A DNA stretch of 64,000 nucleotides, taken from Cellulophaga sp. BC115SP. GTDB taxonomy: Bacteria; Bacteroidota; Bacteroidia; Cytophagales; Spirosomataceae. Location of the stretch: NCBI RefSeq assembly GCF_009905545.1, contig NZ_JAAALB010000023.1, forward strand, positions 29,326 to 93,325. Reading direction: 5' to 3'. The translations under genes and the position numbers were made by a program. Shown here one piece after another: positions 28,832-39,026 of the stretch. Numbering within the stretch: the first letter of the stretch is position 1; every line of letters begins with the position of its first letter. The notes under the pieces were generated by a model that had not been told where the DNA came from, did no database searches, and was given only the letters and a program-made list of their open reading frames with translations.

Positions 28832-29335
28832 TGTGTTAGAGAGATTAGATAATGCAGTTTAATGAGTTGGCGAGGAGCATTACTACACTTTGCTTTTACT
28901 TGTGGTATTAGTGTTGGTAAAATAATGGTCGAATCTAAATAAGCTTTACTCACAACTTTGTACAATTAATTCTATACATACTACTGTTACTTCTTAAAAT
29001 ACCCACAACTTAAATGCCAATTTATGTCATTAAGGAAAAGTTTCTGTGGTTTTGTTTTATTACTAAAATTTTAAGAGTGGTTAGGTAGTTTCGGCAAGAC
29101 CGAAGAATTTTTATAAAGTGGTTAGGTTGCTTATCTATATCTATTGTAATCTAATGCTATTGCTAAGAAAGTGTCGTCGTTGTTTTTGACCCTTGATTGA
29201 ACAAACTTACTTAATCTAGGTGGATTCAACCAATAATTTCGATAAACTGTAGTTTTTGGGCTTTTTTTGGTGAAAAACTAACTGTATCATAGGTGTAGAA
29301 CATATTTATTGTGAATATCTTCGTGCACTTAGCAC
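28832..29335. other. Upstream region of the FIST-kinase operon
   Basis: A 504-bp gap. It holds an 11-bp direct repeat AGTGGTTAGGT at 29076-29086 and 29117-29127. Between the copies is a hairpin TTCGG-CAAGA-CCGAA (29090-29104). A promoter candidate lies upstream of these on the minus strand. No gene is seen. Confidence 0.55.
29202..29233 (-). promoter_or_regulatory. Candidate promoter for the FIST-kinase operon
   Basis: On the minus strand TTG (29233-29231, spacer 21; or 29229-29227, spacer 17) precedes TAAGTTTG (29209-29202). This is a good consensus match but leaves a ~365-nt leader. Confidence 0.4.
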
Positions 29336-31513
29336 TTATTTTCCGCCCGGAGGACAATATTTTCTCAGATAATTAGTGTAAAGTGTTGAAAGGTGTTTGC
29401 TCGTTCCTTCTCCTTCACTAATACCATGTGAACGGTTTGGATAAGCCATAAACTCGAATTGTTTATTGTACTTAATCAATTCATTCAATAGCATTTCTGC
29501 ATTTTGATAATGTACGTTATCATCACCTGTACCGTGGATGTACAATAAATGTCCTTGCAAGTTTTTAGCATGAGTAATTGGTGATCCATTCACAAAATCT
29601 TCTTTATTTTCTTGTGGTAATCCCATATATCGCTCCTGATAAATATTATCGTAAGTCAACTGGTTGCCTACCGCAGCTACCGCAATACCTGTTTTGTATA
29701 TTTGAGGATATTGGAACAATAGGTTTAGCGTAGTAGAACCTCCACCACTCCATCCCCAAACTGCTACACGAGAGCTATCCATATAAGGTCTTTTCAACAA
29801 ATAACTCGCCCCTGCTGCTTGGTCTGCAATATTGATTTGACCAATCTTACGATAAATTGCCTTACGCCACGCACGTCCTTTAGGAAGTGGCGTTCCACGT
29901 CCGTCGATAGATACATAGATATAGCCATCTTTACCCATATCACCTTGATAAAGGTTATTACGACCTGTATAATATTCGTCTTTGGTTGTGGCTCCTGCTG
30001 GCTCAGTGTACACATAAAACACCACAGGGTATTTTTTGGTAGAATCGAAGTTAACAGGTTTTACCATCCAAGCGCTCAATTTCACGCCTCCTTCTATCGG
30101 AATATCAAAAAATTCGATTGGACGTTGAGCCAAGCGTACCTTTGAAAGTTTAGCTTCAATTCCTTCTTTGCCACCCGCCACACTGTGGTCAGGAAGATTA
30201 ACCACCTCACTCATACGGCTAATTTGGCTTGAATTGAATGAATGAAAAGCCATTTTTTGATCTGGTGAAATTTCATACGAGTGTGTACCACTTTGTGTCA
30301 TTGGTGTAATACGAACACTTTTGCCTTGTCCGTCCAAAGTTGTACTAAACAAATAACGTTGACGAGGGTTATCCGGTGAAGCAGTGTAATACATTTTATT
30401 ATTTTGCTCGCTATAACTCAAAATGTCAATCACATCAAAATCTCCAGGCGTCAACAGTTGTTCTTTTCCATCCAAAGTAATTTTATAGGCATGATTCCAA
30501 CCATCTTTTTCAGATATCCACAAAAACGATTTTCCATTGTCTAACCAATCCCAACCTACGCTTTCGCCTGAACGATTGTTAAATTCGACCCAAGCTTCAT
30601 CTGTTTCTTTATAAATAGCTGTGGTAGCAGCAGTTTGTGCTTCAGCTATAAACAAAGTAGATACATTTTGCTTACGATTCAATTGTTGAATAATCAGCTT
30701 ATTGGTATTAGGTACCCACTCCATTTTTGGAATGTAGTTATTATTAGTAGCCCCAGGAAGTTTCATCCATTTGGTTTGCGATGTTGCCAATAACACTACG
30801 CCTATACGACACGAAGAAGGTGTTTGACCAGCCTTCGGATATTCAACTGGGACAATTTTTGAATAAACTGAATCAGTATTATTAATCATGTAAAAGTCTC
30901 TAATTGTATTAGCATCTATTTGCCAATAAGCAATCGACTTACTATCAGGACTCCAACGGAAGCCATCTCTACACGAAAACTCTTCTTCATAAGCCCAATC
31001 AAATGTACCATTGATGAGTTTTTTTGTACCATCCTTAGTCAAAGAAGTGATTTTATGCGTTGCGATATTTTCTGCATAAATATTGTTTTTATAAACATAA
31101 GCTACAGATTTACTATCTGGTGAAATTTTGGCAAACATCAAAGAAGAGGTATCAAATCCTTTTCCTAGTTGTGAAAGCTGGTTGGTTTTGAGGTCCAGAA
31201 TCCAGTAGTCTCCTTTTGTATCATAACGCCATACTCTTTTAGTGTTAGTATAAATAAGAACTTTTTGGTTGTCTTCCGAAAAGCTGTAACTACGAACTTT
31301 GAGTTCGTCATTGGCACCTTTAGGAGTAAGTAAATTTTTGGCAATTACCACATCTTTTTGTCCAGTAATGGGGTTGATACGAACGATCTGATTCGCTTCC
31401 AAAGTAGTATAATCGCTTCCACCTTTGTTCCAATTAATAGACTGCTGAGCCGTGGCGGGAAAAAGTAAACATAGGAGTGCAAGAGCACTCAGTAATCGAT
31501 GAAGTTGTTTCAT
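29336..31513 (-). CDS. Dipeptidyl peptidase IV-like S9 serine peptidase
   Basis: 725 aa with a signal peptide (LALLCLLFPATAQQ). An eight-bladed-propeller-type N-terminal domain carries the DPP4 Glu motif DWAYEEEF (172-179), which binds the substrate N-terminus. The C-terminal alpha/beta hydrolase has the nucleophile S589 in WGWSGGGS, the catalytic Asp in HGTGDDNVHY (~664-665) and H696 in NRSHGIS. The motif has Gly where classical DPP4 has Tyr (GWSYGG), a variant I associate with many Bacteroidota members. It removes N-terminal dipeptides, typically X-Pro or X-Ala. It lies downstream of susD behind a weak hairpin, consistent with peptide processing linked to that importer. Confidence 0.9.
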   Translation of the reverse strand: MKQLHRLLSALALLCLLFPATAQQSINWNKGGSDYTTLEANQIVRINPITGQKDVVIAKNLLTPKGANDELKVRSYSFSEDNQKVLIYTNTKRVWRYDTKGDYWILDLKTNQLSQLGKGFDTSSLMFAKISPDSKSVAYVYKNNIYAENIATHKITSLTKDGTKKLINGTFDWAYEEEFSCRDGFRWSPDSKSIAYWQIDANTIRDFYMINNTDSVYSKIVPVEYPKAGQTPSSCRIGVVLLATSQTKWMKLPGATNNNYIPKMEWVPNTNKLIIQQLNRKQNVSTLFIAEAQTAATTAIYKETDEAWVEFNNRSGESVGWDWLDNGKSFLWISEKDGWNHAYKITLDGKEQLLTPGDFDVIDILSYSEQNNKMYYTASPDNPRQRYLFSTTLDGQGKSVRITPMTQSGTHSYEISPDQKMAFHSFNSSQISRMSEVVNLPDHSVAGGKEGIEAKLSKVRLAQRPIEFFDIPIEGGVKLSAWMVKPVNFDSTKKYPVVFYVYTEPAGATTKDEYYTGRNNLYQGDMGKDGYIYVSIDGRGTPLPKGRAWRKAIYRKIGQINIADQAAGASYLLKRPYMDSSRVAVWGWSGGGSTTLNLLFQYPQIYKTGIAVAAVGNQLTYDNIYQERYMGLPQENKEDFVNGSPITHAKNLQGHLLYIHGTGDDNVHYQNAEMLLNELIKYNKQFEFMAYPNRSHGISEGEGTSKHLSTLYTNYLRKYCPPGGK

Positions 31514-31627
31514 AAATTTAGTTTTTATTTTAAAGGGTGAATTTCTTACAAATATTGGAAGGAAAAAATGAATTTATGATGATTGGCTTCAAGATTGAGC
31601 CAAAATCTGTTCATTTAGCTACAAAAC

Positions 31628-31659
31628 AAAAGAGGCTACCCTTTCGGATAACCTCTTTT
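31628..31659 (-). terminator. Terminator or attenuator after susD
   Basis: AAAAGAGG (31628-31635) pairs with CCTCTTTT (31652-31659), with an imperfect inner stem. On the minus strand it ends in a T-run. It lies ~20 bp after the susD-like stop and upstream of the DPP4-like gene, so some read-through is possible. Confidence 0.7.
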
Positions 31660-31677
31660 AAATTATTACTCACCAAA

Positions 31678-33174
31678 TTATGGGTTTGGTAAACAATCTT
31701 TATTTACGTTAATCTCTGTCTGAGGAATTGGCCAAATATATGCTGGCGAAGTTGTTGGAATCGCAGCAACAGTTGGTTTAGCAGGAAGAGCTAACAAATT
31801 ACGTTGTAAATCAATCGAACGGAATCCTTCACCTAAGAACTCGATGTTTCTTTCTGTTAAGATTGCACTTACTAAAGCTGTACCTGTTGCAATATCAGCA
31901 GCAGCATAAGCTGTAGTAGAACGGCCACGTACGGCATTTAACAATGCTAATGCAGAAGCATCAACAGCAGTACCAGCCAAACGAGCTTTCGCTTCTGCCA
32001 AGTTCAACAACACTTCTGAGTAACGAATTACTGGAACGAAATCTTTGTGAACAGGTCCCGTAGGGAATTTAAGCAAACGGATACGACCACCATCACCAGC
32101 GATATCATTTTTGATAAAATTGGTTCTACGAGCATCAGTTGCAGTAAACGCAGGGTTTCCTACAACACCAGCTGGATTCAATGAATAGTCACCAATACCA
32201 GTTACAGGAACATAGTAACTATGCAAACCATTTTGAGTACCTGGAAGGTCATTATCACCCATTGGGAATGAGAATATAGACTCCACTGTTGTATAAGGAG
32301 CTGCAAAAACCGAAGCAATATTTGCTTGAAGCGCATTTGCTACACCTGTTGATGCTTTGAATGGAGAAGTTGTTGAAACGATTTTATTAGCTTCAGTTAC
32401 TACATCACTCCATCTGCTCATTTGTAAGTAGATACGAGTCTTCAAAGCAATAGCAGAGTTTTTATGAGCACGAGTTGTGTTCAACAATGCAGATGAATAC
32501 GAAGCTGGCAAGTTTTGCTCTGCAAAGTTCAAATCATCTAAAATTTGAGCATATACTTCAGCTACTGTACTTCTTTTCAAATTGTTGTTTCCGCTACCAA
32601 CTTCACCTTTCAAACGCAAAGGTACACCAAGACTAGCACCTGCATCTTTATTGAAAGGTTGAGCATAAGTATTTACTAAAGAAAAATAAATCAATGCTCT
32701 CAAGAAACGTGCTTCTGCTTTGTATTGAGAAGTCGTTGTTGCATCTACTACATTTGGATTTTTATCCAAACCTTCGATAAACAAGTTTGCACGGTTTACA
32801 GCAAGATAGGCTGCATTCCACATGTTAGTCGGCTCGTTTGAAGACGAGTTGTTGGTGTGGTTCCAAGTTTGTAAACCAGTCACACCATTTGATGTAACGT
32901 TCAACCAGTTTTCGCCACGGATTTCGTTATAAATTAAATAACGACCTCCAAACAACTGACCAGACTTAGCACTACCATACAAGCCATATACTTGAGCCAA
33001 AATACGGTCAGGTGTTGCAAATGCCTGTAAATCAGACAATGATGTAATAGGAGTTGGTTCAAGTAACTCTTTTTCAGTACAAGAAACCGTTACCGTCAAC
33101 ATCATGAGAGCAGCCACAGATACTTTTAGTGTCTTCCCTGCATTTTTAAAAGCTACGTTTATATATTTTTTCAT
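31678..33174 (-). CDS. SusD/RagB family nutrient-binding lipoprotein
   Basis: 498 aa. Signal peptide with lipobox VTVSC and lipidated C32, then the SusD N-terminal TPR-like region (NEIRGENWLNV, NRANLFIEGLDKN, EARFLRALIYFSLV) and C-terminal RagB domain (VIRYSEVLLNLAEAKARL, ILTERNIEFLGEGFRSIDL, WPIPQTEINVN). SusD proteins form the lid over a SusC channel and capture glycans or peptides at the cell surface. It starts 18 bp after the SusC-like gene in the same operon. The nearby DPP4-like peptidase and absence of glycoside hydrolases favour a peptide ligand, as in RagAB, but this is inference. Confidence 0.95.
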   Translation of the reverse strand: MKKYINVAFKNAGKTLKVSVAALMMLTVTVSCTEKELLEPTPITSLSDLQAFATPDRILAQVYGLYGSAKSGQLFGGRYLIYNEIRGENWLNVTSNGVTGLQTWNHTNNSSSNEPTNMWNAAYLAVNRANLFIEGLDKNPNVVDATTTSQYKAEARFLRALIYFSLVNTYAQPFNKDAGASLGVPLRLKGEVGSGNNNLKRSTVAEVYAQILDDLNFAEQNLPASYSSALLNTTRAHKNSAIALKTRIYLQMSRWSDVVTEANKIVSTTSPFKASTGVANALQANIASVFAAPYTTVESIFSFPMGDNDLPGTQNGLHSYYVPVTGIGDYSLNPAGVVGNPAFTATDARRTNFIKNDIAGDGGRIRLLKFPTGPVHKDFVPVIRYSEVLLNLAEAKARLAGTAVDASALALLNAVRGRSTTAYAAADIATGTALVSAILTERNIEFLGEGFRSIDLQRNLLALPAKPTVAAIPTTSPAYIWPIPQTEINVNKDCLPNP

Positions 33175-33192
33175 CGTATAATCAATTTAAAA

Positions 33193-36100
33193 TTAGAAAT
33201 TAAGCGAAAGACCTACTGTGTAAGTACGCGCCTGTGGCGTAGAGTTACGGTCAACACCAGGAGCAATGTTTGAACCACGGTTAGTTGAGATCTCAGGGTC
33301 AGCACCTGTGTAGCCAGTAATCAAGAATGCATTTTGTACTTGAGCATACAATCTTGCACTAGAGATTTTAGCTTTTTCTAACAAACCTTTCTTGAATGTG
33401 TAACCCAAAGAGATATTACGCATACGAATAAAGTCTCCTTTTTCTACGTTTTCAGAAATAGGGTTTGCAGAACCGTTAGATACGTTATCACCGAATACCA
33501 AACGTGGGATGTTAGTCACATCTCCAGCTTTTTGCCAACGGTTTAAGATTTCAGTGTGGTTGTTCCATGCACGTTGATCACGCAAACCAGCTTTAGTACC
33601 ATTGTAAATATAGTTACCTCCTGAGAATTGCATGAACACGCCTAAATCAAATTGCTTATACTTGAATGTATTGTCGAAACCACCGAAGAAAGTTGGCATA
33701 CCAGTACCCCATACTTTACGGTCAGAACCTGTGATAGCTGGAGCAGTAGAGCCATCTTTCACATAAGTCCATTTTCCTGGGTGAGAATACTGTACTTCTT
33801 CACCTTTTGCGTTAACAAAAATACGTTGACCGTTTGCAGGGTTAACACCTCTTGTTTCGATTACGAAAATACTACCTACAGGATATCCTACACGAACGAT
33901 ATTTGAACTTTCCAAACCACCAGTTGATGCAATAATGTCAGCGTTATTATTAGCCAACGCCAAAACCTCGTTTGAGTTAGTTGAGATATTAAGGTTAGCA
34001 TTCCAAGTGAAGTTTTTCTTCTCTAACACCAAAGCGTTCAAAGTAAATTCGACACCTTTGTTTACCATCGAACCAACGTTTGTGTTGATTGAGTTGTTTG
34101 GTACACCACGTGAAGGAGCTTGTGGCTCAGCCAATACTAGGTCTGTGATATTGTTTTGGTAGTAGTTCAATTCACCAGTGATACGGTCTTTGAACAAACC
34201 ATAGCTAATACCTACGTCAACTTTAGTACTTTGTTCCCATCTCAAGTTAGGGTTACCTGCTTGTGCAAATGCCCATGTTGGAGTAGAACCATATAAACCA
34301 GAACCAAATAAACTCAAAGAAGCGAAATCACTTACACCTGTATTACCTACACGACCCCAGCTACCACGCAATTTCAATTCATTGATTGTGTTGCTGATTG
34401 AAGAACCTTTCCAGAAAGCTTCTTCTGATAAACGCCATCCTAATGATGCACCAGGGAAACTACCCCATTTGTTACCTACTGCATAAGCAGAGTAACCATC
34501 GCTACGTAATGTAAATGAAGCTAAGTATTTCTTGTCGAAGTCATAGTTCAAACGACCGAAGTAAGACAATAAACCGTTTTGTGATTGGTAGTTGCTACCT
34601 ACTACGTTGTTTACAAAGCTACCTTGGAATGAAGTAAAGAATGGATCAGATACTCCTGTACGACCAGCACCCCAACGGTTGATAGTGAATTTTTGTGCTT
34701 CAGTACCAACTACAACAGTAAAGCTGTTTTTATCAACGTTGAAATCATAAGTCAAATAGTTTTGCCAGTTCCACTGCTTGATATTAGTGTATGTGTTATA
34801 AGCAGAACCGTTTGTAGTACCAGCTTCACCATGGATTGGGTTTGAGAATTGAATATCTTCAATTTGAGTGTTATCCATACCGTAAGACGTTCTGAATACC
34901 AAACCTTTGTACAATTTAAAGTCAGCAAAAATGTTAGCAATCAAGTGAGCATTTTCTGAAGTAAACTTACTCAATTCCAAATCTGGAAGTGGGTTATAGT
35001 AACCACCAGGACCAACAAGGTTTTTACCTAAACCTAAGTTGTTAGCAGATCTGTTGATATTATAAGAACCATCAGCGTTATATGGTGACACGTTTGGAGC
35101 CAATACCAATGGCAAACGACCTAAACCACCTGTTGAGAAAGCACCAGTAGTACCAGTGTTAGGTGCTTGGTTGAATGAATTAGCGTATGTAATGTTCGAA
35201 CCAATTGTGATAAAGTCTGTCAAACGGTGAGACACGTTCATACGACCAGTCATACGGCTAAATGTGTTTTTCTTCAACATACCGTTTTGATCTGTATAAC
35301 CTACTGAGAACGAGTACTTCGTATCTTTGTTACCACCATTCAAACTCAAGTTATGGCTTTGAGAGTATCCAGTTTGGTAGATATAGTCATACCAATTTGT
35401 ATTTACTAAACTACCATCTGCATTATAGGAAGGGAAGAATTGATCAGCCAAGCCAGCGTTTCTAGAAGCTTCATTCTTGATGTCCATAAATTGTTGAGCA
35501 TCTAACATTTTGAATCTTCTGAATGTTTGAGTTGCACCTACCCAAGTGTCATAAGACAATTTTGCTTTACCTTCTTTACCTTTTTTCGTAGTAATCAACA
35601 TTACACCTGCAGCAGCTCTTGAACCATAGATAGCAGTAGCTGAGGCATCTTTCAAAATCTCCACTGATTCAATATCAGATGGGTTAATATCACCTAAAGG
35701 GTTATTTACAGTGTAACCACCCGCAGAAACATCACCAGAGTTGATTGGCATCCCATCAATTACAATCAAAGGTGACGAGCTTTGGTTGATTGAAGATGTA
35801 CCACGTACACGAATAACTGGAGCGTTGTTCAATACACCGTTTGGAGTTGTGATATTCACACCAGAAACACGACCTTGTAAACCTTGGTCAAATGATTGAA
35901 CTGGCTGAGTTGCAATTTCTTTACCAGAAACAGATGTTACAGCACCAGTAATTACTTTTTTACTTTGTGAACCGTAACCCATTACTACAACCTCGCTCAA
36001 CTCAGAAACATCTGATTCTAACTGAACATCGATAACAGAACGGTTACCAACTTTGATTGAAAGTGGCTTGAAACCTACAAAAGTAAATACCAAGGTCTCG

Positions 36101-36297
36101 TTTGGAGAAGCATTGATGGTGTAATTACCATTTCCAGCTGAAGTTGTACCACGAGTAGTACCTTTCACAGATACACTAACTCCTGGAAGATCTGAGCCAT
36201 TTTCGGCCATTGTGACTTTACCTGTTATTTTGCTTTGAGCAAAGATTATGCTCGCAGAAAACACTAACAGCATGGTAAGTAGAAGTCTCTTTTTCAT
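33193..36297 (-). CDS. SusC/RagA family TonB-linked outer-membrane transporter
   Basis: 1034 aa. Signal peptide (LTMLLVFSASIIFAQ), a carboxypeptidase-regulatory-like domain (~24-100; ITGKVTMAENGSDLPGVSV), the SusC-type junction VVMGYGSQSKKVITGAV, a plug with NPSDIESVEILKDASATAIY and GSRAAAGVMLITTKKGK, then a ~750-residue 22-strand barrel ending YTVGLSLNF. This is the energy-dependent import channel that pairs with the SusD-like lipoprotein downstream. No anti-sigma/sigma pair or hybrid regulator is adjacent. The 959-bp upstream region is AT-rich, with no clean consensus promoter; only TACATTTTG, with one extra base, is seen at 36377-36369. Confidence 0.95.
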   Translation of the reverse strand: MKKRLLLTMLLVFSASIIFAQSKITGKVTMAENGSDLPGVSVSVKGTTRGTTSAGNGNYTINASPNETLVFTFVGFKPLSIKVGNRSVIDVQLESDVSELSEVVVMGYGSQSKKVITGAVTSVSGKEIATQPVQSFDQGLQGRVSGVNITTPNGVLNNAPVIRVRGTSSINQSSSPLIVIDGMPINSGDVSAGGYTVNNPLGDINPSDIESVEILKDASATAIYGSRAAAGVMLITTKKGKEGKAKLSYDTWVGATQTFRRFKMLDAQQFMDIKNEASRNAGLADQFFPSYNADGSLVNTNWYDYIYQTGYSQSHNLSLNGGNKDTKYSFSVGYTDQNGMLKKNTFSRMTGRMNVSHRLTDFITIGSNITYANSFNQAPNTGTTGAFSTGGLGRLPLVLAPNVSPYNADGSYNINRSANNLGLGKNLVGPGGYYNPLPDLELSKFTSENAHLIANIFADFKLYKGLVFRTSYGMDNTQIEDIQFSNPIHGEAGTTNGSAYNTYTNIKQWNWQNYLTYDFNVDKNSFTVVVGTEAQKFTINRWGAGRTGVSDPFFTSFQGSFVNNVVGSNYQSQNGLLSYFGRLNYDFDKKYLASFTLRSDGYSAYAVGNKWGSFPGASLGWRLSEEAFWKGSSISNTINELKLRGSWGRVGNTGVSDFASLSLFGSGLYGSTPTWAFAQAGNPNLRWEQSTKVDVGISYGLFKDRITGELNYYQNNITDLVLAEPQAPSRGVPNNSINTNVGSMVNKGVEFTLNALVLEKKNFTWNANLNISTNSNEVLALANNNADIIASTGGLESSNIVRVGYPVGSIFVIETRGVNPANGQRIFVNAKGEEVQYSHPGKWTYVKDGSTAPAITGSDRKVWGTGMPTFFGGFDNTFKYKQFDLGVFMQFSGGNYIYNGTKAGLRDQRAWNNHTEILNRWQKAGDVTNIPRLVFGDNVSNGSANPISENVEKGDFIRMRNISLGYTFKKGLLEKAKISSARLYAQVQNAFLITGYTGADPEISTNRGSNIAPGVDRNSTPQARTYTVGLSLNF

Positions 36298-37256
36298 GCA
36301 ATAAAAGGGTTTTACTTGTTGACGTTTTTACCTGACAATTGTTGATTTATATTTATTAAAACTAAATCCAAAATGTAAAGAGAGGCCAAACAATCACCAC
36401 GTTGAAATCAACGAGTAATCAATGCTACAGCGAAAGAAGTAGCGTTGCCAATTTTTATGACTTGGGGAATTGATACTAAGGAATGATAAGAACAGGTTAA
36501 GGTATCTTTGATAGTTTCAACAAAGACCGAACTTATCTGGAATATAGTATCAAAACAATCGGGAAGCTTGTGTAACAGTTAAGGCGATACATTTAAGCTT
36601 ACTTTGTAGCACTGATTGTGGCTCAAAGATTTTATTGAAGCATGTTATAGAATTCTATCTTTCATGCAGTTTACGGAATATAATTTGTTGATGATTAAAA
36701 CTGACTTTAGTTTGATTTTGTATGTGTTTGATTTTCTAAACTGAGGTGAAATTATACATTAACAATTAGTTTAACAATTATTTATATGCCACTTATTTAA
36801 AATTGTTTTAAAAATACAACGAAAAATAAGTTTAATCACATTTTTGACTCTATTTTTAGTAGTCGTATATACAAATAATAGAAACAAATCGATAATTACT
36901 ACTCCTTTGTCGACATTTGAGGTCTTTAAAAGTAACTCTTAGAAGCTGAGTATTTATACTTATCTCAAAATATAATTCTACTCAAATCAACAAAACCAAT
37001 GCTATATTCTACAAGTATCTATTTTTACCAAATAATAACTCGATTACTTTATATGCTAAAATTTACTTTAATTTATTGAGCCAATAATAAGCATTTAAAT
37101 TGTTATAAATAACAATTTGATAAAAATAGTTATAAATTTAAACAAAATAACCATATTTTACTATATTTTTTTATTACTAAAAGTATAGCTAGAAATATAG
37201 AAAATAAAAAAGGCCGCTGTTTTCACAGCGGCCTCCAATCTATATGAATTAATTGC
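36298..37256. other. AT-rich intergenic region upstream of the SusC/SusD operon
   Basis: A 959-bp gap without a gene. It contains a small hairpin CGTTG-AAAT-CAACG (36400-36413) in the susC-like leader and a perfect 10-bp inverted repeat AAATTGTTAT-AA-ATAACAATTT (37097-37118). It also holds the helicase terminator listed separately. Confidence 0.6.
37205..37234 (-). terminator. Intrinsic terminator of the DEAD-box helicase gene
   Basis: AGGCCGCTGT (37211-37220) and ACAGCGGCCT (37225-37234) form a 10-bp GC-rich stem with loop TTTC. On the minus strand it is followed by TTTTTTATTTT. Confidence 0.93.
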
Positions 37257-39026
37257 TTAGTTATTAGGCTTTGCAATCTCTACATTTACTTTTTTACCTT
37301 TGATAGAAGCACCTTCCATACGGTTCAATACAGTGTTTGCAAATTCTTTTGGAACATCTACAAACGAGTATTTGTCAAAGATATCAATTTGACCTAAGAC
37401 GTTACCTGGAATTCCAGATTCACCTGCAAATGCACCTACGATATTCGCTGGAGAGATTTTTTCGTTGAAACCGATATTAACAAACATTCTTACCATGTTT
37501 GCATCGCGACGGTACGGACGACCTTGTTTGTCAGAACGAGGACCTCTATCTTCCGAACGACCACCTCTATCTCTGCTATCACCACGCTCAGAACGTCCAC
37601 CACGGCGATCATCACGACCACCTCTTTCAAAACGACTTTCACCACGACGACCGCTATTGTCTCTATCTCTGTTGTTGAAACGGTCACGACGATCAAATTC
37701 TCCGCTTAGGTTTTCGTCAGCGAATTCATTTTTCGTGATACCCATGTTCATTTTCACCAAAGCAGAAACTACTTGTTCTGTAGAATAACCTGCATGTTGT
37801 AGTGCTTGTAATACATCTTCGAACAATTCTAAATCACCTTCTTCGATAGCTCCACGTACACGGTCGATAAACATTCCTTTTTTCACACCTACTACGTCGG
37901 AGAATGAAGGAATTACACCTTTGTCAATTTTCACTTTAGTGTAATTCATGATTTCACGAAGACGGTTACGCTCAGCACCAACAATCATCGTAAATGCCTT
38001 ACCAGATTTACCAGCACGACCTGTACGACCAATACGGTGTACATAATATTCTTCGTCTAAAGGCACATCATAGTTGAATACCGCATCTACGTCGTCTACG
38101 TCCAAACCACGAGCCGCTACGTCTGTTGCAACTAATACGTTTACAACACCCGAACGGAATTTAGACATTACATTAGTACGTTGAGCTTGACGCAAGTCAC
38201 CATGAAGACCTTCAGCAGCATAACCACGCAATTGTAATTCTTCTACTACTTCGTCAACTCTTTTCTTCTGATTACAGAATACCAATGATAATTTTACTGA
38301 ATAGAAATCCATCAAACGAGTCATTACCTCCATTTTCGCCTTACCTTTTACATCATAGTAAAGTTGTTCGATATTGGCGTTAGTAATTTCGTTCTTCACA
38401 ACTTTCACCAATTTAGGGTCGTTTTGGTAACGAGAAGTCAAGGCCATAATAGGCTTCGACATCGTTGCTGAGAAGAAAATAGTTTGACGTTCTTCTGGTG
38501 TTTCTTGTAAGATGCTTTCAATATCCTCTCTGAAGCCCATGTCTAACATTTCATCTGCTTCATCAAGAACTACTTTACTAACATTTTCTAATTTTAAGGC
38601 ACGACGCTCAATCAAGTCAATTACACGACCAGGTGTACCTACAACGATGTTTGCACCTGCCTTCAATGATTTGATTTGGCGTTCGATAGAGTCACCACCA
38701 TATACCGTAGTAACCCAAACACCTTTTTTATGCTTTGCAAGTTTTTTTAATTCTTCTGTTACTTGAACCGCCAACTCGCGAGTAGGACAAAGAACCAAAC
38801 CTTGAACTACCTTTTCGAAAGGAATTACTTTTTCTACAATTGGAATACCAAAAGCAGCTGTTTTACCAGTACCTGTTTGCGCCTGCCCGATAACATCGCG
38901 ACCTTCAAGAATGAATGGAATTGCCTCAGATTGGATTGGAGATGCTGTCTCAAAACCCATATCTGCTACCGCTTGTTGAACTTCTTGTGATAATGAAAGT
39001 TCGTCGAATCTTAATAATTGACTCAT
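37257..39026 (-). CDS. deaD: DEAD-box RNA helicase (DeaD/CsdA type)
   Basis: A 589-aa ATP-dependent RNA helicase for ribosome assembly and RNA unwinding, commonly induced by cold. Q-motif region at 7-36, Walker A AQTGTGKT (49-56), PTREL (81-85), DEAD (155-158), SAT (186-188) and HRIGRTGR (331-338). Residues ~440-510 are an Arg/Gly/Asp-rich low-complexity linker (RDDRRGGRSERGDSRDRGG). A DbpA-like RNA-binding domain follows (~513-586; MFVNIGFNEKISPANIVGAF). It has a good promoter candidate ~270 nt upstream, leaving a long leader. Confidence 0.93.
   Translation of the reverse strand: MSQLLRFDELSLSQEVQQAVADMGFETASPIQSEAIPFILEGRDVIGQAQTGTGKTAAFGIPIVEKVIPFEKVVQGLVLCPTRELAVQVTEELKKLAKHKKGVWVTTVYGGDSIERQIKSLKAGANIVVGTPGRVIDLIERRALKLENVSKVVLDEADEMLDMGFREDIESILQETPEERQTIFFSATMSKPIMALTSRYQNDPKLVKVVKNEITNANIEQLYYDVKGKAKMEVMTRLMDFYSVKLSLVFCNQKKRVDEVVEELQLRGYAAEGLHGDLRQAQRTNVMSKFRSGVVNVLVATDVAARGLDVDDVDAVFNYDVPLDEEYYVHRIGRTGRAGKSGKAFTMIVGAERNRLREIMNYTKVKIDKGVIPSFSDVVGVKKGMFIDRVRGAIEEGDLELFEDVLQALQHAGYSTEQVVSALVKMNMGITKNEFADENLSGEFDRRDRFNNRDRDNSGRRGESRFERGGRDDRRGGRSERGDSRDRGGRSEDRGPRSDKQGRPYRRDANMVRMFVNIGFNEKISPANIVGAFAGESGIPGNVLGQIDIFDKYSFVDVPKEFANTVLNRMEGASIKGKKVNVEIAKPNN

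Noticed and set aside
37097..37118. Inverted repeat AAATTGTTAT-AA-ATAACAATTT as a SusC operator
   Set aside because: It is 800 bp from the susC-like start in very AT-rich DNA, so chance occurrence is plausible.
37465..37788. Arg/Ser-rich plus-strand frame
   Set aside because: It is antisense to the Arg/Gly-rich linker of the DEAD-box helicase; the low complexity explains the open frame.
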